Assembly: GCF_013426205.1 (NCBI RefSeq)
Contig: NC_089426.1
Span: forward strand, 1,860,001 to 1,924,000
Length of the DNA stretch: 64,000 nt
Reading direction: 5' to 3'
Source: Metarhizium brunneum
Taxonomy: Eukaryota > Ascomycota > Sordariomycetes > Hypocreales > Clavicipitaceae
The first letter of the stretch is position 1; the number at the start of each line of letters is the position of its first letter. The translations under genes and the position numbers were made by a program. The notes under the pieces were generated by a model. It had not been told where the DNA came from, made no database searches, and saw only the letters and a program-made list of their open reading frames with translations. Positions 21,525 through 32,735 of the stretch are shown here, piece after piece.

Positions 21525-22513
21525 ATGCCACGAGATGCGGAACCGTCGCTGAGCGAGAAGACTTTTGTCGCAAAGGCGCTTGACGAAGGTCTGCGCCTGG
21601 ACAATCGCAAGTTTGAGCAGTTCCGGCCTTTGGAGCTCACTTTTGGAGATGAGTTTGGCGTTGCGGATGCCAAGTGCGGGAAGACAAGGCATGTTCTTCC
21701 AACACCCCCCCCAACAAGATGAAGAAAAAAAGAGTCCAAGCCTAAATACCAAACGTAATAATGTGACTACAGCCACCACTAACACATACATATAGAATCG
21801 TCGCCAGAGTCTCAGCAGAGGTAACAGTGCCCTTCACGGACCGCCCCTTTGACGGTATATTCACCATATCCTCGGAACTGAGCCCCATGGCGGCGCCTTC
21901 ATTCGAAGTGAACCGCCCCACAGAGCAGGAAGTCCTCCTCTCGAGGATCCTCGAAAAGACCATCCGCCGCTCCGGCGCCCTCGACACCGAGTCGCTCTGC
22001 CTCGTCGCCGGCCAGAAGTGCTGGTCCGTCCGCGCCGACGTCCACGTCCTCTCGCACGACGGCAACCTCCTCGACGTGGCGTGCTTCGCCGTCGTCGCCG
22101 CCCTCCGGCACTTTCGCATGCCAGAGACCACCATGGACGGCGAGACGCTGACCGTTTACACCCCGGCAGAGCGGGAGCCCGTGGCGCTCAGCTGGCTGCA
22201 CTCGCCGTTTTGCGTGACGTTTAGTTTTTTCGGCCACGACGGGGAGACGGTGCTGATGGACACCACATGGCTGGAGGAGCAGCTGAGGGTGACCAGCTGT
22301 ACCTTTAGTCTGAACAAGCATGGCGAGATATGCCAGGTATCGAAGCTGGGGGGTGCGGATGTGGACGCGCCCCTCTTCGTGAGGTGTGCGCAGTTGGCGT
22401 TGGACAGGGTCAAGGTGTTCACGGACCTGGTGGATAGGAAGTTGATGGAGGATGGGAAGAGGAGAGATAAGGGAGGGTTGATGGCCGAGTTAAAGGCAGA
22501 TAATGATAGGTGA
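21525..22513 (+). CDS. RRP45: Exosome complex subunit Rrp45 (RNase PH-like)
   Basis: Exons 21525..21688 and 21796..22513 encode 293 residues. Rrp45 is one of six RNase PH-like ring subunits of the eukaryotic RNA exosome (3'-5' decay and processing of rRNA, snoRNA and mRNA) and is itself non-catalytic. The N-terminus MPRDAEPSLSEKTFV and the segments GLRLDNRKFEQFRPLELTFG and GVADAKCGKTRIVARVSAEV match the family's first RNase PH domain; the second domain follows from about residue 185. The junction GKTR-IVARV requires a 107-bp intron starting GC (GCATGT) and ending TATAG, a GC-AG intron; no GT donor nearby gives a usable phase. The gene is convergent with the ARL3/ARFRP1 gene (357 bp). Confidence 0.93.
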
Positions 22514-22870
22514 TGTGGTTAGAGCGGGATATATTGGAGCTGAAGGCCCCAAAACAAAAAAAAGAGAAAGGCTGTTCTGTTTGTTATTTCATCATGGCGC
22601 ATTATCACGGTATGGCAGGATAGAGAAAAAAAAGCCGAGACATCTTGATACCCCCCTAGTTACAAGCTCATGCTATTTTTAAACCTTACAACATAAGTTG
22701 ATATTCTGGACATATCGCTGCTTAAAAAAAGGTACAATGATCTCCGTTTAAATCTATCCAGGCCAAGACGCCGTGCTAAGCCACACTCTCTAAAATCATG
22801 GTCCGTAGCTCATGAAATAAAAAATAAATCAAAACTCCATGTCTTGTTGCAAAATCTCCCTTTCCTTCTC
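22514..22870. other. Convergent spacer, RRP45 / ARL3
   Basis: 357 bp of A/T-rich 3' flanking sequence between two stop codons. AATAAA-like strings (for example ATGAAATAAAAAATAAA near 22811) are suitable for 3' end formation of either gene. Confidence 0.4.
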
Positions 22871-23575
22871 TCACCTCATCACTGGCGGCCTCGACTCTTT
22901 ATTCCACTGCACTCTTGTCCTTACCCAATCCACCGCCTCCCTGACGCCGTCTCCAGTCAACGCACTCAACGACAATACTCTGGAATCGCGAATACTGCTC
23001 GCCTTATCGCCCTCCATGACCTTCTTCACCAGGCCTTCCTTGATGCGAATCGTCTCAACGCAATCCTCCCTGTCCTGCTTGTTCGCGAGAATGAGTAGCG
23101 GCACGCCTTCCGTCTCCGAGTGCTGCAGCACATCTTCGAGTACAAGTCTACACTCCTCCAAGCGGCCGTTGTCATCGTCCTCAAGCGACCCGTCGCCAAT
23201 GTCCGTACTGTCGATGATGAAGACGATCGCGTGGCAGCTGGCGTAGTAGCTTTGCCAGAGGTTGCGAAGGGACAGCTGGCCGCCGACATCCCATAGCTTC
23301 ATATACATGTCGGGTAAGGTTATCGTCGAGACATTCTGGCCGACGGTCGGCACGGTCTTGAGCTTTGGTTCCGGACCGTGGGGGAGGTACATGGACTTGA
23401 CTTGTTCGTGGAACGTGGTCTTGCCGGCATTATCGAGGCCCAGGAGGATGACGGAGTATTCTGTCGGTATTGCTGGTTAGTTTCATTGCCGTCTGCGCCT
23501 TTCGTTTGGTAGAGGAGGGTGCAGACCTTCTTTGCTGGTCGCGTAGAGATACAGGCCCTTGGCGAGGTGGTACAT
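22871..23575 (-). CDS. ARL3: Arf-like small GTPase, Arl3 (yeast) / ARFRP1 type
   Basis: Exons 23527..23575 and 22871..23460 (66-bp intron, donor GTCTGC) encode 212 residues. This Golgi GTPase, recruited through Sys1, acts upstream of Arl1 in trans-Golgi trafficking. GTP-binding motifs are GLDNAGKT (24-31), Thr55 in switch I (PTVGQN), WDVGGQ (73-78), NKQD (about 142) and SALTGDG (about 181). Residue 2 is Tyr, not the Gly that Arfs need for myristoylation. Yeast Arl3 and human ARFRP1 also start with a bulky hydrophobic second residue (substrate of NatC acetylation), which favours this subfamily over Arf or Arl1. A short acidic insertion (DIGDGSLEDDDNGR) sits after the fourth strand. Confidence 0.9.
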
Positions 23576-24111
23576 GTTTCTGGACTTGACGGGCCGTTGT
23601 GTCGTTCGACCACAGCTCAGCTGGTTCGATAGACAGGCGCATTCATTTGTTGGATCGAACAGGAAAACAGACGCTGATGCGGAAATTTTTATGGCGCAGA
23701 CTGCATAGGACGGGTATAGTTTGTGGTGTGCGGTGAGAGAGAACTGGACGCGTGGGATCGGTATGCTGGTGATATTCCATGTTAACAGTCAGTTCGGCGT
23801 CGCTCTCGTGGAGGTTCAGGCGGCTTGTGGCCACTTGTAGGGGACCTTGTTTGCAAGGGCGGCTCAACTGCACTAGAATGGTGGGGCAGGACTTGACCGG
23901 ACCTTCCATGTTCAACTTTGAACGTAGGCTTTGCGATCAATTGGGTCAAACGTGACAATGCGTTTGCTCGACTGCGCTACCCTGCTGGCTTCATGATGCT
24001 TCATCCAGATTAAATTAACCTACTATACCTGTACACTCAAGAATCTATGTGTGTCCTTTACTGAACTTTGCTCCGAGGAAGTGCGTGGGGTTCGTCTCGA
24101 GTATACTGACC
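23576..24111. other. Intergenic, upstream of ARL3
   Basis: 536 bp without a supported gene. It should hold the ARL3 promoter. Confidence 0.45.
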
Positions 24112-24345
24112 ATCCCCTCTGGTGTGCGAAGGCTCCAGTGAGGTCGCCGGCCCCACATCACCCTTGTAGGCAACCGGTGACCTCAAGTGACTCTATAGCA
24201 GTCTAAATCTTAGTATATTATAATATAGATACTTCTATTATTATATAATATACTAGTAAATATATATATCCTTAAGAATACAGCTTCTTATTAGATACAC
24301 ATCCCTACAAATACCGCATTAAAGCCTTCGCACACCAGAGGGGAT
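24112..24345. mobile_element. MITE-like element 2 with perfect 23-bp terminal inverted repeats
   Basis: Positions 24112..24134 and the reverse complement of 24323..24345 are identical over 23 bases (core GGTGTGCGAAGGCT). The first 21 bases match the ends of element 1 at 6546 in 17 positions, including the shared block GTGTGCGAAGG, and the right interior shares AGCTTCTTATT and CACATCCC with it. An internal hairpin is formed by 24140..24150 and 24174..24184 (GAGGTCGCCGG against CCGGTGACCTC). The core (about 24205-24290) is almost pure A/T. The element is about 234 bp with no coding capacity and no clear target-site duplication. It lies in the shared promoter region of ARL3 and NHX1. Confidence 0.85.
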
Positions 24346-25026
24346 TTGAAGGCGCCGTCTCAAAGTGGCTCAAATGAGCAGGGACTCAATGCCGATGAAA
24401 CTTTCCAAGTCTCTGCCACTTCCAAAGTTTTCCAAGTCGCGGATACTGAGCTCAATGTGTGGGGAATGCCTTGCTGGAAGTAGCCGATACTTTTTTGGCA
24501 GGGACCTGCACGTGTGGGCATGTGCCCTCCAGCGTCCAGATCAGGAGGGACACCCTGTCCTGACGCCAGGCCCCAGCCGGCAAGAACAGCAGGTGCCACC
24601 TGGGCCAACGGTCGCTGTTGCCGAAATGTTTCTTTTGCGCCGAATGCCTTGGCCCCGCCAAGACCAAAAGCCCAGGCCGCGCCAAACCCCTTCCGACCTT
24701 CCACGTCAACCTTCGAATCCGGTCCGGATCCATTTGGGGCCTTGTCACTTTGTGCCATTCCATCGTCGTCGATTTACAATTTATTCGACGCAATCCTTCA
24801 TTTCCTTTGACCAGTTTTTGCTCTACGGCGCGCCCTCAGAAAGCCCCAGAGATAAAACGCACGCACCGACAACTCATGCTCTGTCTGGCCCCGCCGTGAG
24901 GCTCTCGCAAGAGCTCCAAAGCTCCATCCTGCTCGAATTCCCTTCCCTCCAACCGTTTCACCTAAACCCACCGAATTGGTCTATTCACTTGCAACTCTGT
25001 GCCGGTATCGAATATCTAAGCCGACC
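24346..25026. promoter_or_regulatory. Upstream region of NHX1
   Basis: 681 bp between MITE 2 and the NHX1 start codon, carrying the presumed promoter and 5' UTR. Overlapping open frames on both strands here (for example 24365..25063) lack recognisable domains. Confidence 0.45.
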
Positions 25027-27289
25027 ATGGAGTTGGTCACAGAAGTCGCCGACCTGGGCCTGAAACTTCTACGTATGTTGAACACTGAGAAGCCATGCTA
25101 CACCCGATGAGAAGTAGGCACGAGACTGACTTGACCAACGCGACAGGACGAGATGACAGCGAGGAAGGTTCGTCGACCCCAAGTTCATGCGATTCTCCTC
25201 GAAATGCAATTTCATCTTGCGCTTTCGGACGAAACCTCGTTGCTGACCAACAAACTTCTAGAGGGCGATGGCGCGACCAAGGAACTGTACGCGGCATGGA
25301 CCATCTTTATTGCCATTTTGCTGCTCATTGCAGCCTTTTTCACGAGTTACATGCTCCAAATAAAGAAAGTGACGGCTATCCACGAAACAGTCATTTCAAT
25401 CTTTGCGGGTTCGTAATTGCATTCCCCGAAGAGCATTGGTGCGCGACTTGGCGCAATTGTCGTCATTGTCTTGACAGGAATTTGAACTGACTGAGCCGCG
25501 CCGCACTCGTAGGAATGACGGTTGGATTGATTCTCATCGTCACCTCGGGCGATTCGATACGGACCATGATAAACTTCAACTATCAAATTTTCTTCAACCT
25601 CTTACTACCGCCGATTATTCTCTCTTCTGGATACGAGCTGCATCAAGCCAACTTCTTCCGCAACATCGGCACAATCCTTACATTTGCCTTTGCAGGAACA
25701 TTTCTGTCTGCCGTCGTCATTGGATTCATTCTTTGGCTATACTCCCTGATCCCCGGAACCCTGAAGATGACATTTGTTGATGCAATTTCTGTTGGTGCCA
25801 CCTTGTCTGCCACTGATCCAGTCACAATCTTGGCTATTTTCAATACCTACAAGGTTGATCCGAAGCTGTATACCATTATTTTCGGCGAGTCAATTCTTAA
25901 TGACGCCATTGCCATTGTCATTTTTGAGACAGCCCAGAAATACAACAAGGGCGAAGCATCTAGCTATGGAGTCCTCAGCTTCTTTGAAGGTACCGGCATT
26001 TTCTTGCTGGTTTTTTTCAGCAGTTTGCTCATCGGCATCGTTGTCGGCATCGGCACTGCCTTGCTTCTCAAATTTACGTATCTCAGACGATATACAAAGA
26101 TTGAAAGCTGTCTCGTCTTCTTGATAGCTTATGCCACCTACTTCTTCTCCCAAGGTGTGCATTTGTCTGGTAAGTGCTATTCCGTTCTGCTCATTACATG
26201 TCGCCTTCACTTTGCTCATCTCGATTAGGTATCGTGTCCTTGCTCTTCTGTGGTATAACCCTGAAGCATTATGCCTATTTCAACATGTCTCGCCGAACCC
26301 AACTCACCACAAAATACATTTTCCAAGTAATATCACAATTGTCCGAAAACTTCATCTTCATTTATCTTGGTCTGGCCCTGTTCACCGACAGTGCGCTGTC
26401 ATTCCAGCCACCCCTTATTATGATTACCATTCTAGCCGTTTGCGTTGCTCGATGGGTCGCCGTGTTCCCCCTGTCTAAAGCTATCAACTGGTTCATTTCA
26501 TATCGCGCCAGGCGGCGTGGTGTTGAAGCTGCCGAAGAATTGCCGTACAACTACCAGGCAATGCTCTTTTGGGCGGGCCTTCGTGGCGCCGTCGGCGTGG
26601 CTCTCGCCGAACTTCTGACCGGTGATAATGCCCTCGCTCTTCGAGCGACTGTGTTGGTTGTGGTTGTCCTAACCGTCATTATATTTGGTGGCACCACTGC
26701 CCGCATGCTCGAGATCCTCGGCATTCGGACCGGAGTCGTGGAGGAGATTGATAGCGACGACGAGTTTGATATTGAAACAGTTGCTACTGGTCTCCATGCC
26801 AAACGTTCGGGCGGCGGCATTGGCTACACACCTCGGCGAAATGGCAACATTGTTCTGCACAACCTAGAGGAAGGTCGGTCCGCTAGTTATGTGTCCGGCC
26901 ACAGGTCACCGCACCTCTCTGGAAGCGGCCAAAGTATCCGAGGAAATAGTCTTAACCGAAAGAATTCCAATCGTAACCAGGATGAGTTCGAGAGGGCAGA
27001 TTTGCTTGGCCGTAGTGGCGAAGACTCCGACTTTGATACAGACATTGACACGTCTGATCTACCGCCACCAGCTCGTCCTGCCCGCCACACCAGCTCACAG
27101 CCCTCTCCTCAAACGGACAGTGCCTTTATGAGCCCGGCTGGTGAGGCATCGCAGCCAACGCCCATGACTGCCACCGGAGCTATTCGACAACTTTGGAGTG
27201 CAGAAGATCCAGCGGGTCTATTCAGACAACTAGACGAGGATTTCATCAAGCCGCACCTCTTACTCCAGGGCGATAACAATAAGAGTTAG
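25027..27289 (+). CDS. NHX1: Endosomal/vacuolar Na+(K+)/H+ exchanger
   Basis: Exons 25027..25072, 25147..25167, 25262..25408, 25513..26169 and 26229..27289 encode 643 residues. The CPA1 exchanger moves luminal H+ out against Na+ or K+ in late endosomes and sets their pH and ion content. Key sites are LSATDPVTILAIF, the ion-binding Asn201-Asp202 pair in FGESILNDAIAIV, and the conserved Arg in FWAGLRGAVGVALA. Multiple hydrophobic spans run from residue about 35 to 435, then a disordered acidic/Ser-rich cytosolic tail. The first three exons were joined by phase: exon 2 is a 21-nt microexon (residues RDDSEE) leading into EGDGATKELYAAW. Without it the N-terminus hits a stop or loses frame. Introns are 74, 94, 104 and 59 bp. 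Confidence 0.92.
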
Positions 27290-27973
27290 CCAGCGAGCTA
27301 GATAGATAGACATATGGAGGATACTTGAGCATGTAGATACGGACAGGGATGTATGACGAGTTTCATAACCACAGCGCTGGAAAAGCTGATTCGAAATTAA
27401 TGGGATGAATGAATGGAGGCTTGGACGGTCATGTTTCCTGGTCTGACTTGTCGTCCTTGTACATTGTACGTGGCGCACGTGGCGTTTTTGTATCTATTGA
27501 TGGTGACCCTACATGTTTGATTCGGACCATCTTATTTATTATTGAACACTTGAAACGTCACCTGCACTGGGAGACGAGCATAATTGTGTGCGTGCCTTCT
27601 CTGGGCAACATGAGTTTTTAACGTCGAGAGAGCTTCCACTGCCCCCATTCGACAAAATTAAGGTATATACAACAATTCCCAGCCCGTCAAGACAAGACGA
27701 GCAAATTTGCCAACACTGCGCTCGCTATTCCAGCTACTCGCCCCGAGCTCCATGCCCGATGGCCATAATAATTTCTGGCAACCCTGACCATTCTGCAAAA
27801 CATAAAACGCCCTGTGACCATGACCGTAACCGTGTGTAAATGAGGTAGAAGGAGAGACGGCAGCCAAGACTTCAAGTAGCTTTCCGTCACCAACATGACA
27901 TCCAAAACTACAGCCAACCGTAGCAGATGACAAAAGCACCACAAAAACTGGCCTAGATACAAAGAGAGCTGGT
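27290..27973. other. Convergent spacer, NHX1 / VID21
   Basis: 684 bp between two stop codons, presumably the 3' UTRs of both genes. No gene recognised. Confidence 0.45.
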
Positions 27974-30900
27974 TTATTGGCCCCCTGAAGGAGTGGCGCT
28001 ACCACTGGATTGGCGTTGATGGGACTGCCCCGGGCTGGGCGCAGGGACGGGAGTAGGGGATGCTTGGCTCCCTGCGCGCTGCTGAACTTGTTGCTGAGCC
28101 TGCTGAGCCTGTTGGGCCTGTTGGGCCTGTTGAGCCTGTTGGGCTTGCTGAGCCTGCTGGGCCTGCTGGGCCTGCTGAGCCTTTGCCTGTTGCTGAGCCT
28201 GAAGAGTGGCGGCGGCCTGCTGCTGCTGCCGAAGGAGAGCCGCATACTGGTGAGGACTGGTGGTTGCCGCAATGCTGTTGGCAAGACCGGGCTGTCCGGT
28301 TCCCCCCGCAGCAGCATTCATGGCAGACTGGCGCTGTGCCATCATGGTTCTCGTGAGATGTTCTGTTGCGACCTGGCGTGCTTGTTCGGGCGTCAGATTC
28401 GGGTTCTTCGCCCTCAACTGGGCTTCTAGTTGAGCAAGCTGTGCGGCGATGCCGGCGGGAAGCTGAGGATGAACTCTTTGGCCTGGGGAACTACCGTTAA
28501 CGGCGACGGGCATGTGTAGACCATTAGTTGGCGGTGATGTATGCCCATTGGCATTGGCAACCGCACTGTACTGAGCCATCATGGCCTGTGCGGTGGTCAT
28601 GTAGTTTTGTTGATTGATTCCGTTGATGCCATTGCGCAGGGGAGGCGAGCTGTGCGGTCCAGGAGTACCAACTGCTGCGCCATTGGTCTGTTGCTGCGGT
28701 GGTTGCTGCTGCTGTTGCGGCGGCTGCTGCTGATGCTGCTGATGTGGCTGGACTTGCTGCGGTTGCTGGTGTTGCTGGTGCTGAGCCTGCTGGATCTGAA
28801 CTCTCTGCTGTTCAGAGATGCGTTGGGCACGAAGCATCAAGTTGGCATCCGGCTGCTGGTTCGGCATTGGCATTCTCTGCTGGCCTTGCATCGCAGCTTG
28901 CAGCTGGGCCTGCGGGACAGCGGCCATCTGGTTGGCAACCGAAAGCCCGCCATTCATCTGAGCTTGGACACCAGCAACTCCCATCCCATTGACCGGAGCT
29001 TGCATGGGCATCCGGGGCCGCTGAGTGGCGGCGGCAACGGCAGCAGCGGCTGCGAGTTGGCTTGGGATACCTGGGCGAGCAGCACCACCTGCTGGGACGC
29101 TGCCGTTTGGAAGATGATTTCCGTTTTGCTGTGCTTGTCCTCCAGCCCCCGCTGCCTGGGCTGCCTGGGCTGCCTGGCCTTGAGTCCTGGCTTGTAGAGC
29201 AGCTCGTCGCTGGGCTTCCTGCCGCTGCGCGTACTGTGCCATCTTCTCTGCTAGAGCCTGATCGCGTTCGAAACGGAGGAGACTGTAATCTCTTGGTGTC
29301 TTTTTCTGCCGTTGCGAAATAGTATCGTTGGGCTTCTTGTTAGCTGAATTTTGTGACGCTGAGTGTTGTTGCTTTTGGATAGTGGTCTCTCTCTTCTTGG
29401 CGAGCTTTCTCATTGCATCAAGTAGACTCAAGTGCTTTTGATTACGCCGCCTCTCGACTCGCACTGGCACCGACGGTCTCCTGCGAACGGGCGTCATGGC
29501 ACCACCAGCGGCACTGGCTTGTTGTGCAGCCATTTGGTTCTGCTGAGCAATGACTCGCTGTGCTGACTCGATTCTGCTGTTGTATGCCTTGAAGTACTGC
29601 GTCTTTTGCATGTCTGCTGGAAGGCCTTCGAGATTGATCCATCGCTCAAAGCATTCCCAAGGCGTGCGTCTCTCAGCGCCCGACTGAAACTTGGATTTGG
29701 TCGACAACATGTGAGCAATCAATGACCAATTATAAGAATACTCCCGAACAAGTCCCCGCAATTCATCATCCTCTACCAGCGTCCATTGCGATGGCCCGCG
29801 AGACTCATAGAAGCTCTGCACAGGCATTGCGTGTTCCGAAGGTGGCCTGAATTGGTGACCTGCATGTAGCCTGTCTCTGATGTGTTTTGAGTCAGGCCGG
29901 AAGAGGGCAACTTCGTCAGTCGTTGCGGGAAGTTCAACGTTGTGGACGGCTTGGTCGGCCACGAAGGCGCCCTCGAACTCATCATCTGACTCCTCATTCT
30001 CGTAGCTGAATCTGCTGCGTTTGCGCGGAGGGGTGGACGTTACAAGCTTCATTTCACCTTCAACGTACTTGCTCAGGGGCAAAGCAGGACGGCGCCAATG
30101 GGCGTCTGGGTCATACTCGGGGTTTGTGATATCTCCACTCAGGACCTTCAGAGGTGAGCCATACATTGGAAGCTCATCAAGTAGGGCATCCGAAGCCGTT
30201 GTTCGCCGCAACCCGAACACAACATCGTCTTCCTGTAGAGTGAAGATGGCAGACGGGGGAACGGTTTCCACGAAGTCATCGGCAAGTTCGTCCACTGGTT
30301 GCGGCGAGTCTACATCGCCAGATGATATCAGGTCGGGAGTTGGCTGATTGTCCGCCCCGTCTCCATCAACATCCGTCATGGGCACATCGGCTTCTACCGT
30401 TTCAGCCTTTGGAGGGATAGCAGCACGAACTTGCATCTGTTTTCGCTCATTGGAGGATGCTTCGTACCATTCTGCGCAGGCATAGGCCAGGTTTCGGGCA
30501 ACTGCCATTTTCCATTTGCGCTCCTCACGAAAGTCTGTCCGCATCCATTTCATCTCTTTTAGTAGCGTGTCCCACTGTGTCGGAGGTCTTGTCGGCTCAG
30601 GGCAGCGCTTGAGTTGACGTAACGACCACTTGTCATGTTGTTGCAAGTGGTATACACGCCTTAGGACCTTGCAAGCCTGGTGGTCTTGGATGGCAATGTC
30701 AGCATCCGGAGTGGCGATGGTCTTATTTGCTTGAAACAAGATTCGTTCAAGCGGTTGCATCCACTTGGAAGCGCCGGTAAAGTTTTGCACGAAGAGTGAA
30801 GTGTAATAGTCATCCGTTGGCTGCAAAATTTCTTTGTGGCCCGATACAATGGATTTCTCATCAACTCGCTTTGGTTGTTTCCCAAAAAGGACCGTTGACA

Positions 30901-32735
30901 CCTGGCCCTTCGATCGATCTCGTTTATGCCCATTTCTTACTCTGGATGCCGGAGACTGAGGAGTTGAAGTGACAGGTGTGAGCTGATCGTGTGATCCTTT
31001 TGTCGCATCTCGGTCTGCGATGGACGGGCGGGATATCGCGCCACCTCCCACGATTTCGGTCACAGATTTCAACCGCATAGCCCCGGAGGATACTCGGGTG
31101 ACAGCTCTCTCCGGAGCTGGTAGTTGCACAGTCTGTTCCTTTTTAACGGCTGTAGTGGGAGTCTGAACCGTGCTTTGAGACGGCGGTTTTGAATCGCTAG
31201 GAGTCACGGGTTTCTGGGTTTGGGCTTGCGTTCGTAGCTCGGTGGCGTCGACTTGCATCTGATCGGGCGAACTGTCCTGACTATCGGGAACCTCAGCTTT
31301 ACCGAGTTTCTTTGGCTCAATTGCTGGGGGTTCATGTTCTGAAACTTCGTCAATCATCGAAACTTTCGCGGCTTCTTCGGGCGCTTGTGGTGTCGCAGAT
31401 GTCGTGCTGGATCTGATTGATTCTTGAAGAAGCTGGTCCTCTGCGCCTGGGCTGTGCTCCTGACCTTCTGCTACCTTCTCCTGCTGGTGTTGGATAACCT
31501 CACTAGCGTCTGGCTCGTCCGGATGTTGTGTCGGATCGACGAATCGGGTACTATCATTGTCGGGGCTGGTGTCCGTAGACACGTCGTGTATGGCCGGCGT
31601 GGTCGCGGTATGAGTAGTCGATGCTGGCGATGACATAGCCTCGGTTGCTTTAACAGCCTCGGGCGGAAGTTTAATGCTGAGAGGCGCATTGGTTGTGTTA
31701 TTGTTAAGCGAGGCAGTGGCGGTCGGCTTAATCGGAAGGGGTGTTGGAGTGACCGACGCTGGAATTGCATCATGGTGTTTAGTTGCACTGCTGGCGGGCT
31801 TCTTCGTCCCGGGAGGAAATTTAACAGGAGGTTGTTGTGGTTGTTGTTGAGTTGCATTGTTGGTCGCCGACGCGCTATTCGTTTTGGTCTTGATATTCGT
31901 AGTCGGCTCAACAGTTAATGGTGGTTTTGGTCCCGGCGCAACCGGTTTCGCGGGAGATGTCGGGCTTTGCGATGGTTTCTGTGCAGGCAGACCTGGTGTT
32001 GATTGTGCCAAACTGCCTGATGCTGAGCCCGGTCGGCCATTGACAACAGAAGTAACCGCCTTGGACTGGGTTACATCAGATGATTTTTGTACAGGCGCCG
32101 TCGAAAATTCCTTTTTGATGCTATCGAGTGGTATTGGAATGGGAACTGGCGTCGGCTTCGAAGATGGCTGAGTTGTCGCAGCACTTATTTGCAGCGCGAG
32201 TGATCTTTTCAACTTGTCGATCGATTGCTTCTGCCTCGCCGGAATATGAAGCTCATTCAGCGGCTTTCCTCTGCAGATGGAAGATTAGTATTAGAGACAA
32301 AAGACGTATTCCACACCCAGACTAAACGGAGACGACATCGCAATAAACGGCAGCCAGGTGCTCAATTGATGCACACAACAAAAACACCAATATCGGTCCA
32401 AGGCATATTAAAAAAAGAGTCAGATTGCATGGCAAGGACGTACTGCAAGATGTCATTTGCTTGCAAAAACTGCCATTCGGCCTGTGTTGCCGCTGGCGCG
32501 TCAGGGTTAGCAAATGCATGGCTCGGCAAGGTCTCGACTTGGGTCGCGACCGCAAAGAGCTCGCGCAGCTTTCTCTTCCTCGACGTTACGATTGCACTGC
32601 GACGGGTCAGCACGACAAAAATTATATCGAAATGACGAGAAAAAATCGCGCCTTCGAACGAGACTATACTCACTTGCAGTCGTTGCGCTTTGATTGAAGC
32701 AGCCTCGATAGGTCGGGGTGCCCGACCTCAGTCAT
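27974..32735 (-). CDS. VID21: Chromatin modification protein Vid21/Eaf1 (NuA4 platform subunit)
   Basis: Exons 32674..32735, 32444..32596 and 27974..32270 encode about 1,503 residues. Vid21/Eaf1 is the scaffold of the NuA4 histone H4/H2A acetyltransferase. The N-terminal conserved block (SRKRKLRELFAVATQ to NDILQGKPLNELHIPARQKQ, about residues 28-88) is split by a 173-bp intron and restored exactly by splicing. A long disordered Pro/Thr/Ser region follows, then the HSA domain (about 632-677, PPTQWDTLLKEMKWMRTDFR) that binds actin and Arp4, and a SANT/Myb domain (about 896-953, SQWTLVEDDELRGLVREY). The C-terminal third is Gln/Ala-rich with an AQQ minisatellite. The start at 32735 is the first in-frame ATG; the frame remains open upstream without another ATG. 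Confidence 0.93.
28091..28181. repeat. 9-bp coding minisatellite (Ala-Gln-Gln repeats) in VID21
   Basis: About ten imperfect copies of a 9-bp unit (CTGTTGGGC-like on the plus strand) encode (AQQ)n on the minus strand within the C-terminal Gln-rich region. Third-position changes vary between copies while the peptide period is kept. Confidence 0.85.

Noticed and set aside
6546..24345. Assigning the MITEs to Tc1/mariner (TA target duplication)
   Set aside because: Bases next to the ends do not form a matching TA or longer duplication at either locus, so the superfamily is left open.
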